Numbered from the stretch's first letter, positions 17,073-27,162 are shown. The stretch is 64,000 nt of DNA from an uncultured Flavobacteriaceae bacterium (GCA_947503105.1 CANNCM010000001.1:1-64000), one strand, 5' to 3'. Notes: a model not told the origin generated them from the letters alone. Translations and numbers: made by a program.

Positions 17073-18500
17073 TTATGATTCTGATGTGTGTTTTTGTTGT
17101 TTTAATATAGCTTTTATTTCTTTTGCTTTTTCTTCAGTAATACTGTAGTTACGCATTACAAACATCGCAAGAATAGTTCCCCCCATTGGGAAAAAACAGA
17201 AAAAAGCGTGTAATCCATCGACAGCAGATTGTTGGTCGAGAGTTACAAGATCAGGATTGAAACCAACGAAAGTAATGATAGCTCCACTAAGTGCGCCCGC
17301 AATTCCAAAACCAACTTTAACCATCCACCAATAAATGGCTCCAAAAATTCCTTCTCGTCGCTTTCCTGTATTGATTTCATCAATATCAATCACATCGGCG
17401 GTCATAGACATCATTATGGTGAATAAACTTCCTATACCAAAAGAAAAGAAAGGCAGTGCTATTATGTACATCCATGGTTTTCCAGGGATAAATAAAAAGT
17501 ATAACATGACATAACCAACCAATGAAATGGATTGTGATACCATAAATGCTTTTTTCTTACCCATTTTTTTGGACATCCAAGCTACTGTTGGGATGACAAT
17601 AAATGTTGTCCCCAAAGCGCCCAAACACCCAAACATGGAAACCCAAATCCCACTCGCACCTGCATCACCATTGAATAATTTATAGACGATAACAAAAAAA
17701 GTGAGTGCTGCAACAGTATTAAAAGCGTTAAAAATTAAAAATGTTGCGCTACATAATTTTCTAAAGTCCTTAATCTTGAAGGCTTCAACAAAGCTTTCAA
17801 ATATCTTTTTTATGCTATTGCCAATATTAGCGAGATTTAAAGGTTCGTAATTTTCGTTGACTGTTGATTTACTTTCAATAAAAACGGCTGGAACAATGGC
17901 AAAAATAGCACAAGGTATGGCCACCCAAATTGCCAATTCTCGAACAGCAATATCTGCCGATGGAAACCAGTTTTCATCATACATAATGATCCAAAACAAA
18001 GGGGCAATTACCCAAGCCCATTGGCCAATCCATTGTGAAATGGCCATGATGTTTGTTCTTTCGTGAAAATCGTCACTCATTTCGTAACCCATTGCAACAT
18101 AAGGAACACTAAAAATTGTCAGGCCTAAGTAGAAGACCAAAGACCATAAAAAGAAATACCAAAAGTTATATTCTACACCATCTGTTTTGTAAAGTTGCCA
18201 CATAAAAATATAGGCAAGCCCCATGATTATTCCACCAATTAAGACATACTGCCGGCGGCGGCCCCATTTCGATTTTGTATTGTCTGTGATAAATCCCATG
18301 ATAGGGTCTAAAAAAGCATCAAAAATTCGAGGGAAAAGAAATACTAAAGACCACATCCATCCTGAGAATCCTAGGTCCTCGACTAAGACGACCATAAAAA
18401 TTCCCAAAATGGCTGGAAACATTTGATTGGCCAACATACCAAAACCAAAAGCAATTTTTTGGCCCATCGGTACTTTGTTGGTTTTGATTGAATTGTTCAT
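17073..18500 (-). CDS. GPH-family sugar:cation symporter (MFS)
   Basis: The 475-residue protein has about 12 membrane segments and the GPH signature region IFDAFLDPIMGFITDN followed by KSKWGRRRQYVLIGG. Such proteins import glycosides with H+ or Na+ across the inner membrane. Placed between GH17, GH30 and GH149 genes, it most likely imports beta-glucose oligosaccharides such as laminaribiose or gentiobiose. Substrate is inferred from context. It starts 11 bases after the GH30 stop. Confidence 0.88.
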   Translation of the reverse strand: MNNSIKTNKVPMGQKIAFGFGMLANQMFPAILGIFMVVLVEDLGFSGWMWSLVFLFPRIFDAFLDPIMGFITDNTKSKWGRRRQYVLIGGIIMGLAYIFMWQLYKTDGVEYNFWYFFLWSLVFYLGLTIFSVPYVAMGYEMSDDFHERTNIMAISQWIGQWAWVIAPLFWIIMYDENWFPSADIAVRELAIWVAIPCAIFAIVPAVFIESKSTVNENYEPLNLANIGNSIKKIFESFVEAFKIKDFRKLCSATFLIFNAFNTVAALTFFVIVYKLFNGDAGASGIWVSMFGCLGALGTTFIVIPTVAWMSKKMGKKKAFMVSQSISLVGYVMLYFLFIPGKPWMYIIALPFFSFGIGSLFTIMMSMTADVIDIDEINTGKRREGIFGAIYWWMVKVGFGIAGALSGAIITFVGFNPDLVTLDQQSAVDGLHAFFCFFPMGGTILAMFVMRNYSITEEKAKEIKAILKQQKHTSES

Positions 18501-18510
18501 TTTTTGTTTG

Positions 18511-19995
18511 TTAGTTAGTAATCAATATTGTTTGAATTGCCTGCGGACTTATCGAGATTTGTTGTGCCGATTTTGATGTTTTTAATGTAAAGGATTTGTG
18601 CTCCATTCCTTCATTAAATACCACAACAGCAACAGTGCCATTGGGGTTTTGAGCGGCAGTAACCATCAAATCTATATCAGTGGCGTCAACTCCAATAATT
18701 TCTGCACCAGGACGAATAAATTTACTAAAGTGTGCCATGATGTAATACAACGGCGTATAATAAATTTCGTCAGTTTCTGGATCCACAATGATGGGTGCTA
18801 CACACCAGTTTTTAAACCAATTTGGACCACCTTGTCGGTCCAACACCATGTTCCAATCTACCCATCCATCAACCCAATTATTGAGGCAACCAATAATATC
18901 TCTGGCATAGCGATTTGAAGGTGCATATTTTGGATGTAAATATTTTTTTTCTTCCTCGCGCCAATCGTAGCCCCAATCGGTTGCTTCTTTTTTCCAATAC
19001 CAGGCATCGTCTTTCCAAACTGGGACTTCGGAATCTACACACGCTTCTGTTTGAATCAAATATTTGTGAGGTGCTTTTTGGTGTGCATATTGCAATGCTT
19101 CAGGAAAAAAATCATAGGTGCTTTCGTACCAATGTATTGCTGTTCCATCGAAGTATTTGGACGTGAGTTCATCTTTATACATCACATCTACCCATTCTTT
19201 TATATCGGCTCTGTTTTGATCGTAACCCAATAGTTTAAGATGTCCTTTACCGTCTGCCTCTAATTTTGGACCTAAATGGTGTTGCACAAATTCAGTCATT
19301 TCTTCTGGCGAAAAGTGCATACTTTCCCAATTATTACCATTACCAAGAGGTTCGTTCTCAACTGTGAACCCCCAAATATCGATTCCCTCTTGTTTGTAGG
19401 CATCAGCATATTTTGAAAAAAATAAGGCCCAAGTGTCATAATATTCCGGAAGGAGTTTTCCTCCAACCCATTGTTTGTTGTCTTTCATCCAAGGTGCTGC
19501 AGTCCAAGGCGATGCAAAAAGCTTAAATCCGTCTTTGGAGACTTTCATTGCATCTTTGATCATAGGAATAAGGTCTTGTTTATCTTCGTCTATAGAAAAA
19601 TGTTCTAGGTTTTTATCCCCTTCGACGGGCGTATAGGAATAATTAGAGAGAGAAAAATCACATGAGTTCATGTGTGTGCGTGTCAAAGAATAATGTGCTC
19701 CATTTTCGCTAAAATAGGCCTCTAAGATTTCTGTTCTTTTTTCTAAACTCATTTGATTCAACAAATGTGCAGAGGCTTCTGTAAATGCGCCTCCAAATCC
19801 CGAAATCGTTTGAAATTTTTGATCAAAATTTAATTGTATAGTTGATGGGGTAGCATCAGAATCAAATGTAGTGCGCTCAGTCAGCTGGTTTCCAGATTGT
19901 GAGGTTTCAAAAACTGTTAGTGTCTCTTTTTTTGAGTTCATACAAGCAAAAGTTGAAATTAAAATAAGTAATGATAAAATTGTATTGAACTTCAT
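18511..19995 (-). CDS. GH30 beta-glucanase lipoprotein
   Basis: The 494-residue protein starts with a lipoprotein signal (LISTFAC). FQTISGFGGAFTEASAHLL is the usual GH30 opening. WGFTVENEPLGNGN carries the acid/base Glu and YLIQTEACVD the nucleophile. In laminarin loci of marine Flavobacteriia, GH30 enzymes remove beta-1,6-linked glucose branches, and that role fits here; this is inference from family and neighbours. Its location would be the outer membrane or periplasm. A short beta-sandwich fills the last 100 residues. Confidence 0.88.
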   Translation of the reverse strand: MKFNTILSLLILISTFACMNSKKETLTVFETSQSGNQLTERTTFDSDATPSTIQLNFDQKFQTISGFGGAFTEASAHLLNQMSLEKRTEILEAYFSENGAHYSLTRTHMNSCDFSLSNYSYTPVEGDKNLEHFSIDEDKQDLIPMIKDAMKVSKDGFKLFASPWTAAPWMKDNKQWVGGKLLPEYYDTWALFFSKYADAYKQEGIDIWGFTVENEPLGNGNNWESMHFSPEEMTEFVQHHLGPKLEADGKGHLKLLGYDQNRADIKEWVDVMYKDELTSKYFDGTAIHWYESTYDFFPEALQYAHQKAPHKYLIQTEACVDSEVPVWKDDAWYWKKEATDWGYDWREEEKKYLHPKYAPSNRYARDIIGCLNNWVDGWVDWNMVLDRQGGPNWFKNWCVAPIIVDPETDEIYYTPLYYIMAHFSKFIRPGAEIIGVDATDIDLMVTAAQNPNGTVAVVVFNEGMEHKSFTLKTSKSAQQISISPQAIQTILITN

Positions 19996-20003
19996 GGTCG
20001 CGT

Positions 20004-21026
20004 TTAATTCGTTTTATTTGAAAGTAAAAAGTTTACAAATCGTTCTTTTAGCACTTCAAAGGTTTGTTTTTTATTTCTATCGATGTCCACGATACCCCAA
20101 AATTCTTCATTTGGAGCCCCGTCGTATGGAACACCGCTACTATTCGGTGCCCAGCCCCCAACGTCTTGTTGATTTGGGTTTCCTGCTTTCCATAACCCAT
20201 CTGTAAATGAAAACATGGCTAGGCCAGAATTTATATGAGCATACTGAAAGACGGCATCAATAATTTTGGCATTTGCAACGGCTTGTGCTTTTTGATTTTC
20301 ACCTTGAGCAAAGCCAGCTTTTGCTATTTTCATATAGCTGTCTGCTCCTGCTTCGGAGAGATAAACAGGCTTACTACTCACCGCTTTCCATTCGCGAAAA
20401 ACGGATTGTGGTTGATCCCAACGGTACACATTAAGACCCCAAATATCTATATTGGGGTTTGACTTAAGTGCTTGACTGTCTGGAATATCCCCGTGAGCTG
20501 TTGCAACAGGATGGTTTGGATCGAGTTCGTGTATTAAATCGGTTGCTGTGCTTAATGCGTTGTACCAATTTTGAATAGTTCCATCAAACCATTCTGGATG
20601 ATAATTATATTCGTTACCAAGTTCCCAAAATAAAATTGCATTATGGTTTTTATATTTTTTTATGTAGTCTAAATACGTTCCAGAAAGCATATCAAAAATG
20701 CCGTTTTGATTATATCCAAATCCTACAATAAGTTTGAGCCCTGCATCATCAATTTTATCTAAGATTTGAATGTCATCTATAGGAGCATAAATACGTATGG
20801 TGTTTATGCCTGCTTCTTTCATCAATTCTAAATCTTGATCAATTGTTTCGAAATCGCGAGTGGTTTGTCCTTTTGGAACTGGATGATAGCAAATGCCTTT
20901 AATGTAATAGGGTGAATTATTTAATAATACCCGGTTGCCTAAAACTTGAACGCTATCATTTTTTACGGGTATAAAAAATAGAGTTATTGAAAATAATAAA
21001 ACTGAAAATAGACTTAAAAGTTTCAT
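20004..21026 (-). CDS. Secreted clan GH-A enzyme (GH2/GH5-like TIM barrel)
   Basis: The 340-residue protein has a signal peptide (LLFSITLFFIPV) and a single TIM barrel. ILFWELGNEYNYHP supplies the acid/base Glu, and PVYLSEAGADSY the nucleophile. It opens with NRVLLNNSPYYIKGICYHP, similar to the catalytic core of GH2 without the flanking sandwich domains. I cannot fix the GH family; GH2-core, GH5-like or another clan A family are all open. Its position makes a beta-glucan substrate likely. It ends eight bases before the GH30 start. Confidence 0.75.
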   Translation of the reverse strand: MKLLSLFSVLLFSITLFFIPVKNDSVQVLGNRVLLNNSPYYIKGICYHPVPKGQTTRDFETIDQDLELMKEAGINTIRIYAPIDDIQILDKIDDAGLKLIVGFGYNQNGIFDMLSGTYLDYIKKYKNHNAILFWELGNEYNYHPEWFDGTIQNWYNALSTATDLIHELDPNHPVATAHGDIPDSQALKSNPNIDIWGLNVYRWDQPQSVFREWKAVSSKPVYLSEAGADSYMKIAKAGFAQGENQKAQAVANAKIIDAVFQYAHINSGLAMFSFTDGLWKAGNPNQQDVGGWAPNSSGVPYDGAPNEEFWGIVDIDRNKKQTFEVLKERFVNFLLSNKTN

Positions 21027-21027
21027 G

Positions 21028-22305
21028 CTAATTATTGGTTTGGGTTAACACAGATTTTGGTGGAAAAACATCCTTTAGCAATGCCCTTTTGCTACCATTA
21101 TAGGTTTTTTCAATAGGATTTCCATCTCTAAAAAGACCAGAAAAAACACCATCATCTACATAGGACCACAAGGCGTATTTTGCTTTACCCTCAACAGTAA
21201 ATAATCCAAAGTGATTTTCAGATCCATTCGGATGATTTGCATCTTTCCAAGGTTCGTCAAAGGCTTCAAAAAAGAAGCAAGAAATATTATTGCTGTTGCT
21301 CCACTCGCGCATGAGAGTGTAATATAATGCTTGTTTGTATTCATCAGCGGCAAAAGATCCATTTGGCCCGTACAACCCTTGAGACGTTGTAGCCCAGCCT
21401 GTCTCACCAATGTGAATTGGTTTTTCTATTCCCAAAGACTTGACATAGTTTTTTACGCTTTGATATTGACTCACTGCATAGGACTTTGCACGTTTCATGG
21501 CCGCTTCAGTTTTTTCGATTTCAGATAAGGATGATTGATCTTCAGGTGTTAACCAAAAGCTGGAATTATAGTGTGTATCGTGAAAAGGATATGTATGTAA
21601 TGAAATATAATCTACAGCAGCAATTAACTGTTCCAGATCTTTATTGTGATAATCAGAACTTCCGCCGCCCCAAGACGCAAAATTATCTGAACTCGTAATC
21701 CATAGGGACTCCGAAAGTTGACCTTGAGATTTTTTATTTTGCAAATAATTAACCCATTTCAAGATCACATCCGGTTTAACAAAATAGGACGTTGCCCAGT
21801 GTACCATAGCCTCATTTCCAACGGCAATAATTTTTACAATTTCTGGATATTTATTGGCTAACTCTATGGCCTTATTTATTTCAGAGGCATTGTTTTTTTC
21901 GTCCTCCACATCATGGTTTGGCGATTCGGTCCATGCATTTGCACAGTCTATCCATGCACCAAGCATCACATACATTTCAAAACTTGTATCCTCCGTTCTT
22001 AACTCCCTAATGGCTTTAAGAATATTTGAGGCATGAGGAAATTGTAAATTATAAGTTCTCAAGATTCTAATCCCCATAGCGTGTATAAGTTTTAAATCTT
22101 CTTTCAAAGCTTCCACAGAAGGTTGAATATCTCTTGAGGTCATGCGGTAGCCTCCATATGAAATGGCTGGATATTCTGGATGACCCAAAATCTGTGCTGC
22201 TGTTTTAGTGTTCAGATTCAACTCCTCTTTTGATTTTTGACATGACAAACTTAAAAAAATACACAAGACAAAAAATATCTTACTATGTGTGTTTAAGGCC
22301 ATCAT
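21028..22305 (-). CDS. GH17-like lipoprotein
   Basis: This 425-residue protein has a lipoprotein signal (LCIFLSLSCQKS), so unlike the two shorter GH17-like proteins it works outside the cytoplasm. KIIAVGNEAMVHWAT carries the acid/base Glu and PIHIGETGWATTSQG the nucleophile. The C-terminal region includes FFEAFDEPWKD and HFGLFTVEGKAKYALW, shared with the 314-residue GH17 protein, indicating paralogy. It probably cuts beta-1,3-glucan before uptake. The start codon is one of two adjacent ATGs (22305 or 22302). Confidence 0.85.
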   Translation of the reverse strand: MMALNTHSKIFFVLCIFLSLSCQKSKEELNLNTKTAAQILGHPEYPAISYGGYRMTSRDIQPSVEALKEDLKLIHAMGIRILRTYNLQFPHASNILKAIRELRTEDTSFEMYVMLGAWIDCANAWTESPNHDVEDEKNNASEINKAIELANKYPEIVKIIAVGNEAMVHWATSYFVKPDVILKWVNYLQNKKSQGQLSESLWITSSDNFASWGGGSSDYHNKDLEQLIAAVDYISLHTYPFHDTHYNSSFWLTPEDQSSLSEIEKTEAAMKRAKSYAVSQYQSVKNYVKSLGIEKPIHIGETGWATTSQGLYGPNGSFAADEYKQALYYTLMREWSNSNNISCFFFEAFDEPWKDANHPNGSENHFGLFTVEGKAKYALWSYVDDGVFSGLFRDGNPIEKTYNGSKRALLKDVFPPKSVLTQTNN

Positions 22306-22336
22306 GCGTGTTTTATTTATTTGTATTAATGAGGTC

Positions 22337-25300
22337 TCATTTTACCACAAAAACACATAGTTGTTTTATTTTATTTGTACGTTGAAAAATTTGTGTTGTT
22401 GTCTCTGCATCTAAAGTATTGGCATCAAATGTTTTGGCTGATCCCTCAAAAAATTCAACAACCGTTGATGCTTTAGAAGCTTTTTTGTACACTACAGGCA
22501 CCTGACAAATTGTAAACGCTAAACTGTCTTTTTCCAAAGCAATACTTTGTTTTTCTTGAGCTACATCGACATAGTTAAAATTTTGTGGTTCTTGTAAAAA
22601 TTCTGAGGCTTTCAAAATTCGAGCATCAAACCCAAGAACACCATCTTTTACGCGCATACCCAACTCCCCAAATCGACACAAAATATCTTCTTTTACCTGC
22701 CCCGTCATCCCTGGCTGTTGTGCCCCTTTCCCACCAGGCGTATGAGAATATGGATCTGTTGGAAAAGCACCATATAATTCTGGAGATTTGTGCGCGCCAA
22801 TTCCTGCATTAATTTCAAAATAATGATCAAAAAGTTTACCAATTATTGCTGGATCATTTTGTTCATCAATTGCTTTTTGAGTTGTTTCGAAGGCCGCCAA
22901 TAATAGCTTAGAGACCATGTGCCAATAAATAGAACCTAAGCCTTCATAACCAAAGAAAGTCCCTGAACGACCTGTAAAAGATTTATGATCAAAAATAGCT
23001 TCGAAAATCCCACATACTGTGTCTGTTTCGTTTGATGCTAATGTGCTAAATTCATCGGGTAAACTCTTTAATGCTGCTTTTAAATTATCGACATTGTTGA
23101 AGTTTCCATTGAAGTGAAACTCACCATTACAATCTTTAGTAATCACTTGTGTATTTCCAGCATCTATAAGTTTTTGCAACAGACTTGATGACTGAACTTG
23201 TTGTTTTGATATTGTATTTTTATCGACAAATCGCGGTAGCGTTTTGTTTGGATATAAGATATAACTGTACTGATCTGGTCTGAATAATGCACTCGCTTTT
23301 AGAGCATCTAAAACATTCAAAGATTCTTCGGTTGAGAGATATCCAGAACTTAAAACAGCGACTTGACCCTCCAACATTTCTGGAAGGTAAGAAATCGAAA
23401 CAGCATCATTACCCACCACAGTCATAAGGTTATAGGCGTGATAGAGATTGTCGGCTCTTTTGTTCGCTTCGATAGAATGCTCTAAGTGTGTTAGAGCGAC
23501 ACTTACAAAGTTTGAAATTTCATCTAGATTAAGTGTGTTTTTCTCACCAGAAAAACTCTTTTCATAAATAGCAGTTCGGTATTTGCTTCCTGCTTGTCCA
23601 AGGCCATCCAAAACGGTTTTTCTGTCCGTATCTGAAATTGTTCCAGAGAGAAGGTGTGTGTTGTCTTGAAGTGTTTTTGAAACCTGATTGAAAAATTCAA
23701 TTAATTCTACAGAAATCTCAACCTCATTTGTGGCTGTATTTTTTAAAGTCGTTTCAAAGAATTTTAAAAATCGGCGTAAATAATACAGGGTCACCATAGA
23801 AACACCATTGCCAACCAATGCGTTGTTTGCATCGTTCCATTCTGGACGCTGTGTGTTCATCCAAATTCCACCTTCTGGAATAAAGTTGGATACTTTTGCT
23901 AAAACAGTGGCCAGAATTTTCTCGATGAAATTAACCTTATAAATAAAAATATTTTTATCGCGCAATAGTGCTCCATCGACCCCAATTTCTTCGCGTTTGA
24001 GGTGTATTCTAGCTTCTGCTTCATGATCAAAATCAATTGTATTTTTTGGGTCTTTCAGTATTTGATCGTAAGGCTTTATTCTGTAGGGAACATTGGCATA
24101 CACAAATAAATCTTTAGAGAAATAACTCTCCAATTTGTTTGGATAATAGGTGTCTATAAACTCTAAAAACTTAAGTAAATAAATTATTTGATGATCTCCC
24201 CAATAGCCAATATATGACCAAGGATTATCTGGCTCAATAGTTTCCCAATCGAAACCATCTTTTGTAACTCTATAGGGATTATAACCATCAAAGGTTGTGG
24301 CATTCAAAAACTTATGAATCATACCCTCAATAAATTCTGGATAGGAATGCACAAGGGCCTCCCAGTTTTGAAAAATATCTCTCCAATTGCCTTGATAATC
24401 TAAGATTTTTGAGCCGTCTTCATTTCGAGTATTGATTGAAAATTTATTCCACGGACGACTAGGGTCGCCATGGCGTCTACTGAATTTCAATGGAAGATAT
24501 TCATAGCACAAACGTTTGAAGTTTTTGTCGTCATCACTTTTAGCAATAGATTTCAAATGATTCAAATCAAAAGTTTCTGGAAGCGCAGCAATTAGGTCTG
24601 ACTTTTTGAAAAATACTTTGTGATTTGCACTTTCTATGTAGTTACTAAAATCTTCTTTTTCAATGGTATAATTGTCATCAAAAATCCCGCCTCGCATGAT
24701 ATTAAACATAGTGTTGGCAAAGTGCCTTGTGTTTCTTGTACGATCAGAGGTGAGCTGCAAACCATCTGAAGCGGCAACCAAAGCAATAAGTTGTTGTGTG
24801 CCCTGTTCTACAGAATCTGACAATTGTTCTAAGAGCGAAGAATGATTTTTAAGACTATTTTTGATCTGAGCGATATCATTCATAGACTGATTTACGTTGG
24901 CTACAAGTGTCCAATGCTCAGAGGATTTTTCGTTTAGTGTGAGCTCTGCAGTTAAAAAATAGGCACCACGTTCGGCCTTTACATCAACTTCTTGCTCAAT
25001 GTTTTGCCCTCTTCTAAAGTGATCAATTTGTGTCGAAGAGATTAGTTTTTTTGAATCATTTAACCCAATAGACCAAACTGTATTGGCTTTTAATGCTTCG
25101 CTTGGTTCTGCCTTATCTACAATAATGGCACTTAGAGAATAAATCCCTAGGCCAGAATCTGTTTCGAGTTCACATTTTTTATAGGCATCGACAAGATTAC
25201 TTGTACTATTTTGTAGCGCATCTTCTACGCCATAGGGTAAAATATTTTGGATACCATCTAAAACGCGGAGCGTTACAGGGGTATTGGCTGAATTTTTTAA

Positions 25301-25795
25301 AGAAGACTTTCGGACAAATCCGTAGGCGTCACTAGAATTCCATTCATAAGAAAAAGTAAGGTGTAAGTCGTGATTAATTTCTTCAAAAATAACTTTATTG
25401 CCATAGGCGTTTTTATATAAGTTTCTCGTAACTTCATAGACACCATCTTGTCTATTGGAAAAGGGTTCCCACAAATACGTTTTATCGTCTTTGTTTACCA
25501 AAAAAATAGACTTACTACCTGTGTACTCACTCGACTCGGTAATTTTATCATCTGTATAATAGGGAAAAAGGGCGTAATTACTGTTTTTCCTTCCGGCAGA
25601 AAGCCCTCCAGTACTAGATATAAACATCCAATGATCCGAGTTGCTTACGATACTCATGAAAAACGGACGCATTTTGTTATAGTTTGAAATTTTATAAAAA
25701 ACCTCATCTTCAATAATAATTTCATTCCCAGAAATCTCTTGTTGAGAAAAATGAGCCGGGGTTTTTCCTATGTATATGTTGTTGTTTAAATTCAT
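22337..25795 (-). CDS. GH149-type beta-1,3-oligoglucan phosphorylase
   Basis: The 1152-residue protein has no signal peptide. An N-terminal beta-sandwich (about 1-300) includes WMFISSTGGLSAGRKNSNYA. A long helical (alpha/alpha) catalytic region follows, with FSRRHGDPSRPWNKFSI, YIGYWGDHQIIYLLKF, PEGGIWMNTQRPEWNDANNA and GMTGQVKEDILCRFGELG. These blocks and the size match GH149, distant relatives of GH94 phosphorylases that split beta-1,3-glucan oligomers with phosphate to glucose 1-phosphate. It is the first gene of the glucan run, so it is probably the most promoter-proximal. Confidence 0.82.
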   Translation of the reverse strand: MNLNNNIYIGKTPAHFSQQEISGNEIIIEDEVFYKISNYNKMRPFFMSIVSNSDHWMFISSTGGLSAGRKNSNYALFPYYTDDKITESSEYTGSKSIFLVNKDDKTYLWEPFSNRQDGVYEVTRNLYKNAYGNKVIFEEINHDLHLTFSYEWNSSDAYGFVRKSSLKNSANTPVTLRVLDGIQNILPYGVEDALQNSTSNLVDAYKKCELETDSGLGIYSLSAIIVDKAEPSEALKANTVWSIGLNDSKKLISSTQIDHFRRGQNIEQEVDVKAERGAYFLTAELTLNEKSSEHWTLVANVNQSMNDIAQIKNSLKNHSSLLEQLSDSVEQGTQQLIALVAASDGLQLTSDRTRNTRHFANTMFNIMRGGIFDDNYTIEKEDFSNYIESANHKVFFKKSDLIAALPETFDLNHLKSIAKSDDDKNFKRLCYEYLPLKFSRRHGDPSRPWNKFSINTRNEDGSKILDYQGNWRDIFQNWEALVHSYPEFIEGMIHKFLNATTFDGYNPYRVTKDGFDWETIEPDNPWSYIGYWGDHQIIYLLKFLEFIDTYYPNKLESYFSKDLFVYANVPYRIKPYDQILKDPKNTIDFDHEAEARIHLKREEIGVDGALLRDKNIFIYKVNFIEKILATVLAKVSNFIPEGGIWMNTQRPEWNDANNALVGNGVSMVTLYYLRRFLKFFETTLKNTATNEVEISVELIEFFNQVSKTLQDNTHLLSGTISDTDRKTVLDGLGQAGSKYRTAIYEKSFSGEKNTLNLDEISNFVSVALTHLEHSIEANKRADNLYHAYNLMTVVGNDAVSISYLPEMLEGQVAVLSSGYLSTEESLNVLDALKASALFRPDQYSYILYPNKTLPRFVDKNTISKQQVQSSSLLQKLIDAGNTQVITKDCNGEFHFNGNFNNVDNLKAALKSLPDEFSTLASNETDTVCGIFEAIFDHKSFTGRSGTFFGYEGLGSIYWHMVSKLLLAAFETTQKAIDEQNDPAIIGKLFDHYFEINAGIGAHKSPELYGAFPTDPYSHTPGGKGAQQPGMTGQVKEDILCRFGELGMRVKDGVLGFDARILKASEFLQEPQNFNYVDVAQEKQSIALEKDSLAFTICQVPVVYKKASKASTVVEFFEGSAKTFDANTLDAETTTQIFQRTNKIKQLCVFVVK

Positions 25796-26131
25796 TTAAA
25801 AATTATAAATAATAATAATTGATTGCTATGTGCTTAAAAATTAAATGCCGTTTCAATCGCATATAAATATCAACCCAAAATACTGCTATTTTTCAGTTTG
25901 CTTGAAAAATAAAACACTACAATTGTTATACAAGTAAATTTTATTGAAATCTGCTTCTAGATTGATGACTGCTTCTTTTAACCTGTAAAATATAATTAGA
26001 ATAAAAAATTAATACTTTTTGGAGCGTTGAAATAGAATTAAAACCACACATTTGACTACAACATGATTGTTTCGTTTTTGGATATTACAGAAAAATGTGC
26101 TCTCACATGATATCTCAATATTAACAAAAAA
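25796..26131. other. Intergenic region upstream of the glucan locus
   Basis: This AT-rich stretch before GH149 has no open frame of note on either strand. It should hold the promoter of the minus-strand glucan operon, but I see no clear TAnnTTTG box. Confidence 0.5.
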
Positions 26132-26160
26132 AATAGCCTGAATGAATCTTTCAGGCTATT
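26132..26160 (-). terminator. Rho-independent terminator of the secreted unknown gene
   Basis: An 11-bp perfect stem (26132-26142 with 26150-26160) with a 7-base loop is followed on the minus strand by an unbroken T-run. It lies 26 bases after the stop at 26186 and isolates that gene from the glucan operon. Confidence 0.85.
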
Positions 26161-26185
26161 CTAGATTTATGTAAAACTGTTCAAT

Positions 26186-26932
26186 TTATGGTGTTGCGCA
26201 AGGCGAACTCAGTTCTGGTAAAAACGTCCAAAGTTGTGTGCTGTTGCCCCATGCAGACAAGCTTTCTCTTAGTTTTGCATTGTCGGTTTTGAATTGATCC
26301 TCACCATTCATTTCGTTATATGCAGTAACGACCTTAGACCATTCTTCTGAACCGTCCATATCCATTTCAGCATGGTTTTCATGAGCAAATCCTACCAATA
26401 CATTTAATCCACGATTTCCAGCAAATACTGTCCATACTCCCATATCTATTTGAGCATCAGACTTTACAATAGCATCATAGACACGCTTGCGAAATGTCCA
26501 AAAATCATTGGATTTTGCAGGGTCTATGTTATACAAAATCACTTGGCGCATTGGTTTTTTGCAGAGATCTGTCATTTCGTGAGAAACATTTTTGTTGTAA
26601 TTCCATACTTGAAATAAATCATTTGTAACGTGTGGCGCTACAGTTTCATTCCACATTTTATACTCTTCTGGATCTCCATTTTGATCAAATGCAGCCATGT
26701 CTTGCTCTATTCGAGCTCTAAATAACTGCCCTGCTCTTGGTCCAGTTTCAATATAAAATGTATAGTGTGCTCCTTTTTCTGCAGATTGATTGTACTTCTG
26801 TGTTTTAGCTTTCATAGCTTCATAAACCTGCTCTTCTTTGCCTTCATCAACTTTGATGTAACGTGATTTTGCAACTTGTGCCGTTAAATTTGCAGTTGCA
26901 AAAGCGAATAATACGAGAATTAGTTTTTTCAT
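26186..26932 (-). CDS. Secreted protein of unknown function with duplicated ferredoxin-like domain
   Basis: The 248-residue product has a clear signal peptide (LILVLFAFATANLTAQ). The mature part seems to hold two similar modules, one from about residue 22 (RYIKVDEGKEEQVYEAM) and one from about residue 140 (QVILYNIDPAKSNDFW). Each has the strand-helix pattern of dimeric alpha/beta-barrel (NIPSNAP/ABM-like) proteins. I recognise no family with certainty. The ATG at 26932 was chosen over an upstream TTG because a TATATTTG promoter box overlaps that longer reading. It forms its own transcription unit. Confidence 0.65.
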   Translation of the reverse strand: MKKLILVLFAFATANLTAQVAKSRYIKVDEGKEEQVYEAMKAKTQKYNQSAEKGAHYTFYIETGPRAGQLFRARIEQDMAAFDQNGDPEEYKMWNETVAPHVTNDLFQVWNYNKNVSHEMTDLCKKPMRQVILYNIDPAKSNDFWTFRKRVYDAIVKSDAQIDMGVWTVFAGNRGLNVLVGFAHENHAEMDMDGSEEWSKVVTAYNEMNGEDQFKTDNAKLRESLSAWGNSTQLWTFLPELSSPCATP

Positions 26933-26959
26933 TTTTTTAAAATATTTGGTTAATACTAC

Positions 26960-26990
26960 CAAATATAATAAAATTGATTGCATTTTAAAA
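26960..26990 (-). promoter_or_regulatory. Promoter of the secreted unknown gene
   Basis: On the minus strand, TTTT (26990-26987), a 19-base spacer and TATATTTG (26967-26960) come close to the TTTG-N19-TAnnTTTG consensus, 28 bases before the ATG. Confidence 0.5.
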
Positions 26991-27162
26991 CTAAAATAAT
27001 TTAAGTTAATGTTATCTTTAAGTCAAGATACAATTTTGAGTATGAATAAAAGGTGAAAAGAAGTTATGTGAAAAAGGTGTTAAGGTTCAACTTATGATCG
27101 TCCTTTCTATCTGTTTTTAAATACATAATATAATTTACCACTTAATTTTTTTTATTTTCTAA

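Noticed and set aside
15214-25795. Idea that this is a cellulose or chitin locus
   Set aside because: No GH5/GH9/GH18/GH20 hallmark; GH17 plus GH30 plus GH149 points to beta-1,3/1,6-glucan.
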